DNA of 34,828 nt from Actinidia chinensis (Eukaryota; Streptophyta; Magnoliopsida; Ericales; Actinidiaceae): assembly GCA_009663005.1 (NCBI GenBank), contig VIGQ01000969.1:1-34828 (forward strand), read 5' to 3'. The notes beneath the pieces are model-generated. The model did no database searches. It had not been told where the DNA came from and saw only the letters and a list, made by a program, of their open reading frames with translations. This document shows positions 1 through 11,240 of the stretch, in pieces (position 1 is the first letter of the stretch; each line of letters starts with the position of its first letter). The translations under genes were made by a program, and so were the position numbers.

Positions 1-1429
1 AGTTATTTGTCAGAAATTGGTGATAGATATTGACGTGTAAATTTTTCTGTGGCATGCTTAATAATATATCTTTACATGGTCTTTTTTTTTTTTTTACTGC
101 AAAAATCTTGGAGTTTGCCACTGTTCTGCTTCTAGTTTGCTTTCAGGCTATATCCTGGTCAAATCCAGAATCGTGTCCTTGAAGACATCTTCTAGAAAAC
201 ACTAAGGATGCATGTTTTAGGCTGATTATATATATTAATCCTTTCATGGCTGGGTTTTTCGGACCTGCTGTTTTAAAGAATTATATGCTAGGCACAATGT
301 GCCAAAATTATGGAGGCCAATGTGCCCCCCTTTTTTTTTGTCTATGGAGATATCTAAGGCAATTTTTCTTAAGTTGACTAATTTTGTGGAGTCAACCGAG
401 TCAAAGTTGGAATCCTGTGTGCAGTTTTCATCAGGGTCCAAAAGCCTTTTTGGAGTAGACCCTTACACTCCTAAATCCTGAGGAAAGTAGTTGGTATAAT
501 GTTTGTCGCATCGTGAATCGTAATGGTCATTTTCCAAATATCTAATCGTGAAAGATTCGGTCAACTGTCCTAAAATGTATATAAAAGCATTTTATACAAT
601 AATAAGTTAAAGAATATTATAAAAAAAGTGAATTAGAGGCCTAAATCAATAAAAAGTTGGAGTAACAATTATAAATGACGATCACGTGGTCTAATATTAT
701 CAGTAAGACTACTTGTTTCTATAGGATCCCCTTTTCTTTGTGAGTTGATTCAAAGTACTTGTTCCCTTTTTTTTCTTTTGGTCACAGAGGCTCTGATGGT
801 TCCCTTACGATTAGGACTCCCTTTCTTCTTCCTCAAAACATTCGACATCCACAATAATCATTTTATTGTTGCTGCTTTTTTCTCCTAAATAATTCATAAG
901 AAACCTTAACATTATTGGAACTTAAGCACACGGCCATTCTCCTCCTCCCCGTAGGTTCCTGCCAAGTGATTTCATACGAATCACCCTACCCCCAATTTTT
1001 CTTTTCCACACTAATTACTATTATCGTCATTAACAACACAAGTACAATGTTTTCCCATATGGAGTCGCTCACTTTCTTTTTCCTTCTCATTTTTTCTTTT
1101 TTCTTGTCAACCATTGTCACCAACACTTGCTTAACTTGAAGTCAGCCAAAAGTTTCAAACTGTTTGAATATAATCTTTTTTTTCTCTCAAGAGTGGAGAC
1201 GAAACCCAATTGTTCTTTGATTCCAGAAGCTAGTAGCTATTGTAGTAACTGTTTTTCTTAGTTCTCCGTAGACGTTCAGGTTTGAATTTTGATATCGATT
1301 AATAAAGTCAAAAACTATCGACTAATAAATGTTGAAAGCGCAAAAAGTGCTTTATTTAAAAAAAAATTACTGGCCCTAACTCCCCGTTGTTTTTGTTGCC
1401 ACCCTTCCCCTTTCATGCCAGGCTGCATG
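1..1429. other. AT-rich stretch, probable intron or intergenic DNA
   Basis: No convincing coding exon is fixed here. If the plus-strand gene below continues upstream, most of this stretch is intron. One possible tiny exon starts after a CAG acceptor at 144-146 (about 147-172). It would splice in phase to the exon at 1842, but its donor (ATC/GTGTCC) is weak, so I do not call it. Short open frames at 244-441 and 299-481 overlap on opposite strands and show no recognisable motif. Confidence 0.4.
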
Positions 1430-1610
1430 TGTGGGGGATTGTTAAACAGTTTTAAATCCTACAAATCCTTACTTATGCCATCCAAGCTTAGTATATATAA
1501 TTTAAGGCTACTTCACTTAGTACCATTGGTTTTAGGTTGGACCCCCTCTATCCCTTTTAACCGTGTAAACCGTGCGATTGTAACAACACAGGTTGGTAGT
1601 AAGAGCCACA
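1430..1610 (+). repeat. Degenerate solo LTR with adjoining primer-binding-site remnant
   Basis: The block opens TGTGGGGGATTGTT, a typical start for a plant LTR, and ends ..ACAACACA at 1590. TGGTAGTAAGAGCC follows at 1594-1607 and differs by a few bases from the initiator-methionine tRNA primer site TGGTATCAGAGCC of plant retrotransposons. The inner phrase AGTACCATTGGTTTTAGG resembles LTR leader sequence. No partner LTR or internal coding region is visible, so this is a 5' LTR fragment left by deletion, about 160 bp long. It probably sits in the intron before the exon at 1842. The 116-residue open frame that runs through it (1289-1639) is not treated as a gene. Confidence 0.5.
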
Positions 1611-1841
1611 TGGATATTCTTTTAGAGTTATGGTCTTAAGAGGCCATTCCACTAAGAATTTTTAAATCTGTACTACCTTCTGATTGATATGAAACAGAGT
1701 TTTATATTCAACAACAGTTGTAATTTGATCTAGGCAGCTAAATTTGTGGTTTACCTTTTCCCTGATTGGTGTAATAATTGGTTCAAATACGTACGACGCC
1801 CTTCCCCCTTCCTATTTTTCTGAATATTAGTTATTTGTCAG

Positions 1842-3098
1842 CACCAGCAATGCATACAGTATTCGGCAGGACACTGAGGATACGGAGCAGAGAGATGCAA
1901 ATCCACAGATCCTTTGGTTAGAAGTAATAACACCTGATGTATACAAGAAATATGGTGGCAGAATGTCACACCACGGGATCCATTTTCAGGGATCTGGTCC
2001 TCGACCTTGAGAGCAAAATAAACCGCGGCCGGAGATGGATTTGAAAGACTGGGATGTTAGATTCCTGTCAGTCATTTACCCATTTTCCTGAATCTATGTA
2101 ACCATTGTCATATATCACATTTACACAAAGGTCCTTCATTAAACGTACCAGCTACAATTTCAGTCAGCAAATATAAAGCTACTTAGCTGCTATCCCACAT
2201 TCATACTGGATATTTTACAAAATATCTAGAATATGTAATTGGTTTGCCTGGTCCCCGACTTACCTGGTTTTAGCTGATCTCATTCACCTAAACTCATCGT
2301 GATCGCCTACAGAGGAATGAATCATGAATGGGATTTCAACATTTTTAGAGGTGAAATCTGTGTGGTCATTTCAATACAGCATATAAGTTTGATTGGGTTA
2401 ATTTGGGAGAAGAATATTTGAATAATTGACTGAATCAATGTGAACACAACGACATAATGCCTGTATGATGCCCTATTTCTTTAAAGAAATTGCATAAGGA
2501 AAGAAAAAAAACCTATTTATTATGTTTGACATGGCGTAATGGGAATATTGTATCAATTACAACAGGCAACAATAAAGGAAAAATATGTTCATGAAAATTG
2601 GAGAAGTTTGTAGAGTGTCGCTCTCTGCTTAAGGGCTTTTAGATGGTTACTTTTCACAAGACATACCCCAGTTACATTCTTTAATTCTATTTTTGGTAGT
2701 GAATGGGGCTGACTTTTTATTATCTTACGTTTTGGTTTCTAGTGATCTCTTACTCCTATGCTAATTCTTTCTTTCATTTATGCATCATACATTTATTCAA
2801 GAACAATACCCTATAATTTTGTCGTGCAATTTGCTTCTATGATACTGGGGAATTTGAATTAAGAAAAATACTGTTTTATCAGGCTGGATTCTTGGATGGG
2901 GGGTCACAATATAGTTCCAGGTAATAGTTGGGGTATCTCATAACCTTGTTGGATTTATGTTCTCCTGATGAACGGAAGTTTCCTTCCTTGTTTTTTGTAA
3001 ACAGCAACTTGGGGGGGTGTAAACCTCAGGCATTGCTGGACGATGCATCTTCGACTGGGAGGCAAATGTTGTTAGATTTTAATGATGCAGGCGGGTGA
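1842..3098 (+). CDS. 3' end of an unidentified split plant gene (three exons)
   Basis: Model: exons 1842-1923, 2883-2920 and 3005-3098, stop TGA at 3096-3098. Borders are TTTGTCAG/C at the first acceptor, GAA/GTAATA as donor, TTTTATCAG/G as acceptor, CAG/GTAATA as donor and GTAAACAG/C as acceptor. The phases agree throughout: 1 nt + 27 codons; 12 codons + 2 nt; 1 nt + 31 codons. The joined C-terminal peptide of about 71 residues is polar. It contains RQDTEDTEQRDANPQILWLE in exon one, GGSQYSS in exon two, and QALLDDASSTGRQMLLDFND near the end. The introns are 959 and 84 nt. The family was not recognised. The start and most of the gene are upstream, either outside the window or in exons I could not place. 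If the first donor is not used, the frame stops at 2008-2010, and an AATAAA lies at 2017-2022. The consistent phases across two introns favour the three-exon model, but it is an inference without transcript support. Confidence 0.45.
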
Positions 3099-4785
3099 CA
3101 GATTCAAGTTGTTGTGGCAGTAAATAAGCTCTCTTTGATCCCTGACGCCCCAAAACTAGTTACAGAATTTCAGTAATGTAATACTGATAATGAAAGTCAA
3201 GTCAATTTGATGAATGTGAAGCATATGTATGTCTATATGAATTCACATCACCTGAATCCTAACAAAATTGATTTGCAGATATTTTTAGAAAATCCTCTTT
3301 TTTTTCTTTCTAATAGTGTACAAACATATGTTCATATAAGACATTAAGGGATTACAACCCGAATACAGAAGTGCCACCACGCACAAAGGTCCCCATACAT
3401 GCCTAGTGTATACCAAATTACGCTATACAAAAGTTCCCTATACATGACCATGTTATCAAAAGCTCTACAAAATATGAAATTAGAGAGTGAGGAGTTACAA
3501 TTTTTGCCTCCCAACTAACAAAACCTAACACTAGACCTCTATCCTATACACAACATGTGTCCTGACTAAACATCCGATACGCCACATGAAGCAAAACAAT
3601 TCACAAACTCTCGGCTCTCTTGTCATCTAATCAAATTATCTACATTAATAAATATGCTCTTGAGCCACACACCCATAAAGATGGTCAACCTTTGACGGAA
3701 CCTGAGTACCCCCCACAGTAATGTTGCTTTAGAGCCACAGAAGCAGCCTCGAGGCTCACTTAGCATCTACAGTGTTTTAAAGCAATGATCTATTAGGTCT
3801 AGCTTTTAGATTTTCTGATGCGAATGTTTCCTACTCATGGTGGCACCGCAGAGCATCTATACTAAAATAATTAATGACACTATTTTGGTGAAGTCTAGGT
3901 TTTGTTAGGCTCCGACTTTTACATTCCCAAATTAACCACCTGTATTGCAACAAAATAACCACAACCTAATTATTTCTAGATGTAACCAGCCCCCACATTC
4001 CATTCCAATTTAACAGAGTTAAGGTTTTTTTGGGAATAGCATGGCTGAGTGTCTGAGATCAAACCTTCCCTCTTCAGAAAAAATGAGATCTGATTCCTCT
4101 TCACCGCCTGACATGTACTTTCAAACTCATCCCTTTTGCTTTGTCGCTCACTTTGCAATCCCAAGCTATACTTTACATGTTCACGTGAAATTAGTTACTT
4201 TGCCTTTGTAATGAAAAAAAAATTGGTGCTCAGATTAACATTTTGTGTATGATCATTGGATCTGAATTTTTACATCATGTGCAACTCCTATTTAGAAGAG
4301 AGAGAGAGAGACCCACCTTACCACCATGTAACGCTATAAGAAAGAAAAGAAGTGTCGGTCAAAAGGTATTAGTTTAGTTTGACATGTATGAAGGTAGTAA
4401 GAGCATGTTTGTTTGGCAAAGTCACGCTTATTAGCTGGCAAGCATGCACTCTTGGCTTTTTTTGTCTTGAAAGTTGTGTCAGAGTGTTTGCTACAGTTTT
4501 CTTCCTATAGGCTACAAACAGTTTACAAAGTTGAAAAAAACTTTTTCCATTTTAATTAAGCTTTTCAACTTCTTTTAAATAAGCAATTTTAAACACAAGT
4601 TCAGCTACAACAATCACCTCTAAGTGCAATCATGACTCATGAAATTGTTTCGTTCAAATTTTTATAAATTGCACTTCGTAACAGTTTTGTTCATTTCCTG
4701 TATTTTTGAGATAAGTTTTAAATCTAGTTGGTTAATATTATTTTAATAAGATATGCACCTGATCGCGTAGTCGCCGACTTTCTAT
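3099..4785. other. Non-coding stretch; possible retroposed 3' tail on minus strand
   Basis: Read on the minus strand, about 3780 to 3298 resembles the 3' untranslated end of a transcript. TTGTAATCCCTTAATG and nearby T/A-rich phrases run into an A-rich tail, seen as a plus-strand T run at 3298-3312. This may be an old retroposed copy or a LINE 3' end, but no target duplication or family match was found. A short GA repeat lies at about 4298-4311. A 62-residue minus frame at 3976-4164 has no recognisable motif. Nothing else is supported. Confidence 0.3.
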
Positions 4786-5123
4786 CTTATGTTACATGGA
4801 CTTGATACGGGTGTCGGGTGCACATTGTCTAAGAGTCCGATTCATCTCGTTTTATTTTCAAGAACATGGGGACACGCGAATATTCATATTTGATTAGTAT
4901 ATTTTTTCTATTTTCTTGGATTAAAGATGTTTTATACAAAGTGCATTAAAGTGATTTCATGCATAATATAAGAGTTCTATGCATGTTCAGGTTAATTTGA
5001 TATCCTAAATTTTGTTCTAGGTGCATTCCAACTAAATATGTCGTACGGATTACATACCCATGTCCGAGTGTCGAGTGTCCCGATCTAGGTACTTAGAAAT
5101 TTAGAAGAGTCCATGGAACATAC
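4786..5123. mobile_element. hAT-like MITE, 338 bp, with TIRs and near-perfect 8-bp target duplication
   Basis: The left end TATGTTACATGGACT (4788-4802) is the inverse of the right end AGTCCATGGAACATA (5108-5122), with 14 of 15 positions paired. Further in, GGGTGTCGGGTG on the left answers CGAGTGTCGAGTG on the right. The flanks are CTTTCTAT at 4778-4785 and CTTTCTAG at 5124-5131, a 7-of-8 match that fits the 8-bp duplication made by hAT transposases. No open frame of useful length is inside, so this is a non-autonomous element. Assignment to hAT rests on the target-site length. Confidence 0.6.
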
Positions 5124-5439
5124 CTTTCTAGTACTTTCTTAATGAAAGCCAACAGTTTTTGAAAAAAGTAATGGATCATAAATTGAAATGGCAAACCAGG
5201 AAACATGATTAGCTGTCATACTGATTCCAATTTGCACCACGAAGGAGGTTTTACAGGATCGTAGAAGAGAGCTCAAAGAGAATTATCCAAGCACTCAGAC
5301 ACTAATATTTAGACAATGGAAATCTATAATACAAGCTCTGGGGAGCGATGTGTTTTTTGCCTCTTACTCCAACGCTCTTTATATAGACAACCAAATTAAT
5401 TGACTTTACTACTGAATGATGTTGCAATCCATCTCAGAA
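5124..5439. other. Spacer, possible LINE 3' region
   Basis: This lies immediately 3' (minus strand) of the LINE coding relic and may hold its untranslated tail. No poly(A) tract, terminal duplication or other feature could be fixed. Confidence 0.25.
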
Positions 5440-6160
5440 TCCTCCCCTCCTTCCCTATACCCATACAAACTCTACATTAGAACCAAAACCTCCTCGTCCC
5501 CCAATCCTGCACCTTCCCTCTTTTCATTCATTAACCCAAACCACTGGGTCCCCTCCCTTTCAATGTAGCCATCTACCGAAGCGTCCTTTCTACTTCTAAC
5601 TGTATACATAGCTGCCAAGCTGGAAGGTGGGACTGTAAGGTCCCTCAACACCGCACGACATATGAGAAGCCTTCCATCCCCTACTTGCATACAGAAATGC
5701 TTCCGACTTCTTCCCACAACCCTACTTATATGCCTTCCCAAGCGCCCACAACCATGTGACTACCCACTTCAACAAAGTCTAGTCCACCAGCACACATATT
5801 TCGTCATCCTACCCTCCCCAACCATCCCTCCCTTTCGCATGTAACCCTGCACGTCCCAAGTAATGCCTGATTGAAGATCTTCAACCTCCTAATGCCTCAG
5901 ACCTCTATCCTACAAACATACACACATTCAACCCAATCAACTAGATGGTATGTAACTCCTTTGGCCAACTTCCTTATAAGAGTCTCTTTGGATCTCTCTA
6001 AACCTGTTGCCAGCAACGTTGGGATAACACGAATGATATGAATAGGTTGGCAAACATCGGAGAAAGTCATTTTAATGAAAGAGAACAATGTCGAGAAAGT
6101 CGTTTCAGACTGTTCCTTTAAGACCGTGACCTCTATCGTAACTTAGTTCCAAGGCATGAC
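5440..6160 (-). pseudogene. Decayed LINE (L1-like) ORF2 C-terminal region, zf-RVT type
   Basis: The minus strand carries, in shifting frames, the region downstream of the reverse transcriptase fingers in plant LINE ORF2 proteins. LATGLERSKETL and TYHLVDWVECV (about 6030-5921) correspond to the segment usually read as VANRLERLQRDFLW..HLVNWxxVC. GIRRLKIFNQALLG (about 5898-5857) is nearly the canonical sequence before KWLWRY. Further down, frames at 5741-5472 keep remnants of the zinc-binding-like RT-associated domain, including FCMQVGDGRLL and SRKDASVDGYIEREG. Stops and frameshifts lie between the pieces, so it is dead. The catalytic RT core (YADD box) and the endonuclease are absent. The 5' truncation is the usual outcome of target-primed integration. 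Confidence 0.75.
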
Positions 6161-7223
6161 TTCCACCTTTAATCGATCCCATAAGTATAGTCCCCCCCAT
6201 CAATTCTTGAACTTTCAAGGCGAGTTTTTTGACTCTTTGCCGCTTAATCGCACTTTAAGGGTTAATTCAGATATGTAGTAGGAATAAATATTATTACGTT
6301 TTTGTAGCTCACTTTTTTTTGCTGGAAAAACTATGATGTATTAATTTATTATGGTCATTTGAATTTATTTTATTTCACACTACAGATTGAATGCAAGGAA
6401 CAAACGAGTGCATGGGACGCTTAAAAGGATATATTTGTGATTAAGATATTGATTAGTACGTATGACATATTTATCCTAAATCCATGGAGGAGCAAGATCA
6501 CTCTTGTTATCTGGAGGTGACTTGTATTCTATTTTTTCTTTTTATTTGACCTGATGTACACCATGTAAGGGTTGTGGGTCTTGAGAAAGAAGATTCAAGA
6601 CTTCCATCTGAGTTCCATCCGAAGTTAGTTTTGAAAACTGGGTCTTGGACTATACTTGTTTGAAGGAAGTATGGAGGTTTTTTTTTTCATAGTTAGTTAT
6701 TCGAAATAGCAGTAGGAGTAACTTTATGAGTTCAGGTTTGTGTAGCTTCTGACGGAAAACTTGGACACAACAAGCCTTGGTAAGGTGAGTTTTATGGTCA
6801 GAAAATGAGCTTCATCTATGAAATGGGGAGAGATACGTCCAGACTTCCAGAGCTGGTTTTGTCCCAAACTCAAAACTTAGCACCAGCTTTTAGTTAGGGA
6901 AACATGTTGCTCCACAAACTTTGTGATTATGCCTGGTCTTGAAACAATTTGTTTATATCTAAAAAGGCTGGACCATTTGGTCGCAGTTACCGTGTAGAAG
7001 CATTTAGTGATGTAAAGCTGCGGATACAACTCCTATGAAGAAAAAAAAATTTTTTTTTTAGATTGGGGTTAGGGTATATTAAAACAGAAAAAAAGAACTG
7101 AAGTCTGAAATGTCATGTTGCATATAACTAGGAAGGCCATTGCCCCATTGCCGTCATGTATTCTCCCTGTAAATGGTCGTAGTTTATGATTTTTGGCGTG
7201 GCTAACCGCATAGCCCCAATAGT
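6161..7223. other. AT-rich stretch without recognised feature
   Basis: No exon with good borders or mobile-element end was found. A short A/T foldback, A9-T10, lies at about 7040-7060. Confidence 0.3.
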
Positions 7224-7533
7224 TAGAGGTGGTCAAACGTGTCGGTCCGGCTCATTATTTTGCGGTGTTATCATGTTTCGTGCCGTGTTGTGCTCATTTG
7301 ATAAAAACCTAGGCCTTGACATGCTCATTGGCCCAGCCCTATTTTTTTTCCTTGTGTAAGTCCGTTATTTTTTTTATGATGAAGTTATGCAATCAAAAAT
7401 TTAAAATTTTTAACATTTTTTTTGCTCACATCTATGTGCCATGTTTTTGGTGCCCAAAAAAAAGTAGTCTTGCCCTGCTTGTCGTGCCGAAGGTTTAACG
7501 TGCATTTTCCGGCTGGCTCGTTTGAGACCTCTA
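7224..7533. mobile_element. Small hAT-like non-autonomous element with imperfect TIRs
   Basis: The left end TAGAGGTGGTCAAACGTG is mirrored by the right end CGTTTGAGACCTCTA (7519-7533). The shared core is TAGAGGT..CAAACG with a CCGGC motif a little further in on both sides. Ends of the form AGAGGTGTCAAACGGGC are common in plant hAT-type elements, and the same end occurs again at 15681. The interior carries the subterminal motif CGTGCCG on both arms. An 8-bp target duplication is not clear, so the exact outer ends are uncertain by a few bases. Confidence 0.55.
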
Positions 7534-10523
7534 ATATCGCCCATCCTTGAACAAGGTGCAATCATTGCTAAAAATGTTCTATGGATGCACGATATACACA
7601 AAACATGATTTACAAGAGAAAACAACTGGCTGTTCATATTAATCGATGATGATAAGGATATGATGAGAGAGAGAGACTCTATTGGTGTAATCATATAAAT
7701 AAGGTGTTTATATATACTCTCTTTTTTTTTATTTCCGATGAATCCAAAAAAAAATGTTACTCCTTTGTACTTGATGGAGTGGTTTAGGAAAAAAAAAGAT
7801 GTCCATCCTTGTAGAGGAATTCACCATTGAAAAACATTTCTGAGCTTTTTTACAGATTGGGCGTTAAGCAAAATAAAAATTCAGGCTGGAGTATTGTATT
7901 GGGCTTGAAGTAATAATTATTGTCACCAAAGTGTTTTATGAATTGTGAAGTTCATTAAATTAAAAGAATTTTTGAGCAGAGTCTATTAAAACTAGATTTA
8001 TTATGTAAAATTTTTATTGTTGAAACAATATTACTCTCTTCATATCCTAGACTATGAAGACCAAAAATAAAAAGTCAAAATGATCTAGTCTTCTACTCGT
8101 TTCTTTACTACATCCACACCACAACAGAACGTTGTTCGTTTGTCATACGCGACATCACTGCCACCAGTGTGACATCATTGCCTCCGTGCGTTAAATCTCA
8201 TCTGTCTCTTTCTCTTTCCTCTCTCAGATTTGCATGTATAACGTTGTCATGACCTTTCACCCCCACTATCGTCACGTGTCCACACCGCGTTCGTCGTGTT
8301 CTACCACACGCACTGCTTTTCCTCCATCGTGACCACGTTTTTTTCCCCATCGCGCTCTCTCCTCAGATTGAGATCTACAACATAACCCTCCATGGGCTTC
8401 CACCACCACCGTCCACACCTCCACCGGTGGTTAAAATCCGCTTCAATCTCTCTAAATACATTTTTTTATTTTTAGTTATTTCTTATGTGTTGTGTTCTTT
8501 GAAAATTACATGGGTGAACAAATTATATTTTAAGGTTTTTTGATGAAAAATCATTAAAATAAAAGTTCATATTAATTTTATGTTGAAAAGTTAAAAATTA
8601 TTTTTGCAACAGTTGTAAATTTATTTGTTTGAAAAACTTAAGTTATTTGTCCACAGTTAAGTTTATATGTTCGAATAATAAGTTTTTACGAGTTAAGTTT
8701 TTTTTTTGTTCGAAGACAGTTTAAATTTATGACATTATTTTTATTATTTTAAAATATAACCTGAAATAAAATAGTTAAATTTTACTGTTCTCTATTTTAA
8801 ACATGTCACTATTTAAAATAGTAAAATTTTTAATGTGCACTATTTAAATGTCACGGTGACCAGATAAAAGCCGGCGGTATAGTCATAAATGCAAGTAGGG
8901 TGTAAAAGAATTGTGGCAAGTAATGGGTAAAAAAAATATAAGATGTAAGGAATTTTTTTTGGGGTTGTACAAAGAAACAAGATTTTTTTTTGGGTCTATT
9001 TGACTAATTGAGCTAAAAAATGCTCTTATAACAGCTATGGCCAATATCCTCCAATCAAATAGGTCATCTCATTGAGAGTTTATGATTAGTAATTTTGATA
9101 TATCATACATATAATTTTGTTTGATCCAATGGTGGCCGATTTGTTTGTTTGTATGAACGTCTATACAATGGTGTTTCCCTAATAATTAATGACAGTAACA
9201 AACCATTTTATAATCCAGTTTTCAGAACTAGATACGTATCTACCATGTATTAGTAAGCTGGAATTTATAAACTGCAACTTTCTGCTTTGAAGTTATATAA
9301 TTATTTGACACGTTTCTGATTTTAAACTACTATGATTGGCAAAATAACTTATAAAAGCTGAAAAAGAACTTGAAAACTCCATAATAATTTTAACTCACTT
9401 CCTGTTTTAAATAAATAATTTTACAAAAATTTTAACTACAATACACTCGAGATAAAGTTAGAGATCCAAACCATTTTTTTGTGGTATTATTGCTTTTTTT
9501 GCTAATTATATATATATATATCCACATTTTAAAAACCTCCAAGTCAGCAAAATAACCGAAAAGGCTGTTGTTATTGTTTGAATTAAGGGATAATTTTGGA
9601 TACCAAATCTGGCTATCACACCTACTATGTGAGTTTTATCAAAATTGGTGTTGACTTATATAATAGTATAGACAAGAAAAAAATACTAGTTATTAGTGAG
9701 GTTGCCAACACACCTCAGTGTTCCATGGGGGGCCTCTTAGTCCTGCACTGTTGGTAACAAACCAGCAACTTGAGAAAATACAAAATTTAAAGAACATATG
9801 AGACGCCTTTTCCAAAGTGGAAAATTGGGAAAAATTAATTATAGTGTTGTTAATTTTGTAATAGATAAGACCCCCAAATAGAGTCCAACTTTTTAAGACC
9901 ATTTGAAATCGTTTGAAAAATCATTTGAAATCGTTTGAAATTTATAGTGATCGGGCTACGATGAAAACTCATTTGAAATCTTTCACTTAATAAATAAATC
10001 AGTTCGAACATATTTTTTAAAATTTGGTTAAGTTTTAAATTAACTTGAACAATACACTGTTAGCTCGTTTAAATTGTTTATTACCCCTGCCCACCAACCC
10101 CACCCAACTTACAAATAAAAAATATCTAGATTCCCAATGTTCTGCTTATATTATGAAAAAAGATTATCCTGAGGGCAGGATTTGTGGAGCTTATATATAA
10201 TAAGCATACATATACATTCGGGGCTTGAGCATCTTGGCACCCCTCACGGTGTAGTCATTTTTTAAATTAAAAAGAAAAAGAAAAGGAGCCTAGTTTTAAC
10301 CATGATAAGCAGAGCAGAGGGCTGCAGTTTTGTGCATTCACAACTTCCTCAGTTCTTTTTATCTGCATAATTTTGTATCCATGCCCAAGTGTAAAGCAAG
10401 CATTATTCCTATTGCAGTAAAAAATAGAAGTCAAAAAATCACCTCCTTTTTATTCTTTTCCCGAGTTCCCTACCCGATCGTCTTCATGTTCCTAGAATGC
10501 ATAGAAGCATGTCACTCTTACTA
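7534..10523. other. AT-rich intergenic stretch with a C-rich island and short repeats
   Basis: No gene or full mobile element is supported. 8090-8450 is a pyrimidine- and C-rich island unlike its flanks. 9901-9918 and 9923-9940 are a perfect 18-bp direct repeat, ATTTGAAATCGTTTGAAA, echoed partly at about 9970. An alternating TA run is at about 9504-9521. A GA run is at 7667-7677. A 69-residue minus frame at 9693-9902 shows no family motif. Confidence 0.35.
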
Positions 10524-11240
10524 CTACTTCCTCCAGTTTCTCGAGCTTCCGGCTTGCTGTTTTATGACTCGGGTTTTCCGGTAACAGCCCTCCTCATCGA
10601 AATGCTTGCTTCGTTCGGCCTCTTCATCATCGGCAACGTCAGCTCGGGTTTTGATCCTCTTGTTTATCACATCACCCCTGACCAAACGATAGGTAACCAA
10701 ATCTTAATATAACTACTGCAGAAAGGAAATTAGTGGTAGTTACAATCCCTAGGAAAATCTGATAGAACCACCCAAGCAAAGAACCACCAACCGTACTCAT
10801 TTAAATCTCGTTTGTCTTTGACAGACTAAATTTCATAGGCAAGTAGAAATTAATGCCAGGTTTATTTTCCGAATGGCGAATAGGGTCCATTCTCAATCTC
10901 ATTTTCTTAACGCGCTTTATGGGCAAAAACTCCCCTCTTCATGCCAAGGTCTCAGATGTTATTAAAGATGGTTGCTTAGGCATTGGTCCTCAAGACTGAG
11001 AGGTACTTTTCTACTTCTTGAGCACTAAAAAACTTGTCCTCACCAATCACCCTCCTTTTGCTCCTACCCTTCAACGCTCAATGGAACGGACCATCACCCC
11101 GAGTAACAGAAACACTCACTTTTGGTTTCCCTAAGCAAAATGTTCCTTGACATCTTTCAATTTCCCGAGCTATTAAACGGAGATTCATATGAGACAAAGC
11201 TGAAGTAGTCGGGACCCTTGAATCCAGCAAGTCTTTTTAC
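10524..11240 (-). pseudogene. Decayed coding-like sequence of unknown family
   Basis: Two minus-strand segments look translated. The first (about 11220-10995) reads through HMNLRLIAREIERCQGTF and VIGEDKFFSAQEVEKYLSVL with one internal TGA. The second (10712-10524, no ATG needed) contains KTRADVADDEEAERSKHF and ends RNWRK with TAG at 10524-10526. It is preceded by a possible acceptor TTTGGTCAG. Both have charged, protein-like composition unlike the surrounding AT-rich DNA. Further pieces may continue upstream on the same strand (11864-12064, 11622-11840). I cannot name a family. It could be a dead retroelement or the exons of a host gene with a sequence error at the stop. Confidence 0.35.

Noticed and set aside
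244..481. Opposed short open frames near the left end
   Set aside because: They overlap on opposite strands, have no splice context and no recognised motif.
1289..1639. 116-codon plus-strand open frame
   Set aside because: It runs through an LTR and its primer-binding site and has no protein-like motif.
1842..2010. Reading 1842-2010 as a terminal exon with stop at 2008 and AATAAA at 2017
   Set aside because: Possible, but a GAA/GTAATA donor at 1923 joins in phase to two further good exons, so the longer model was preferred.
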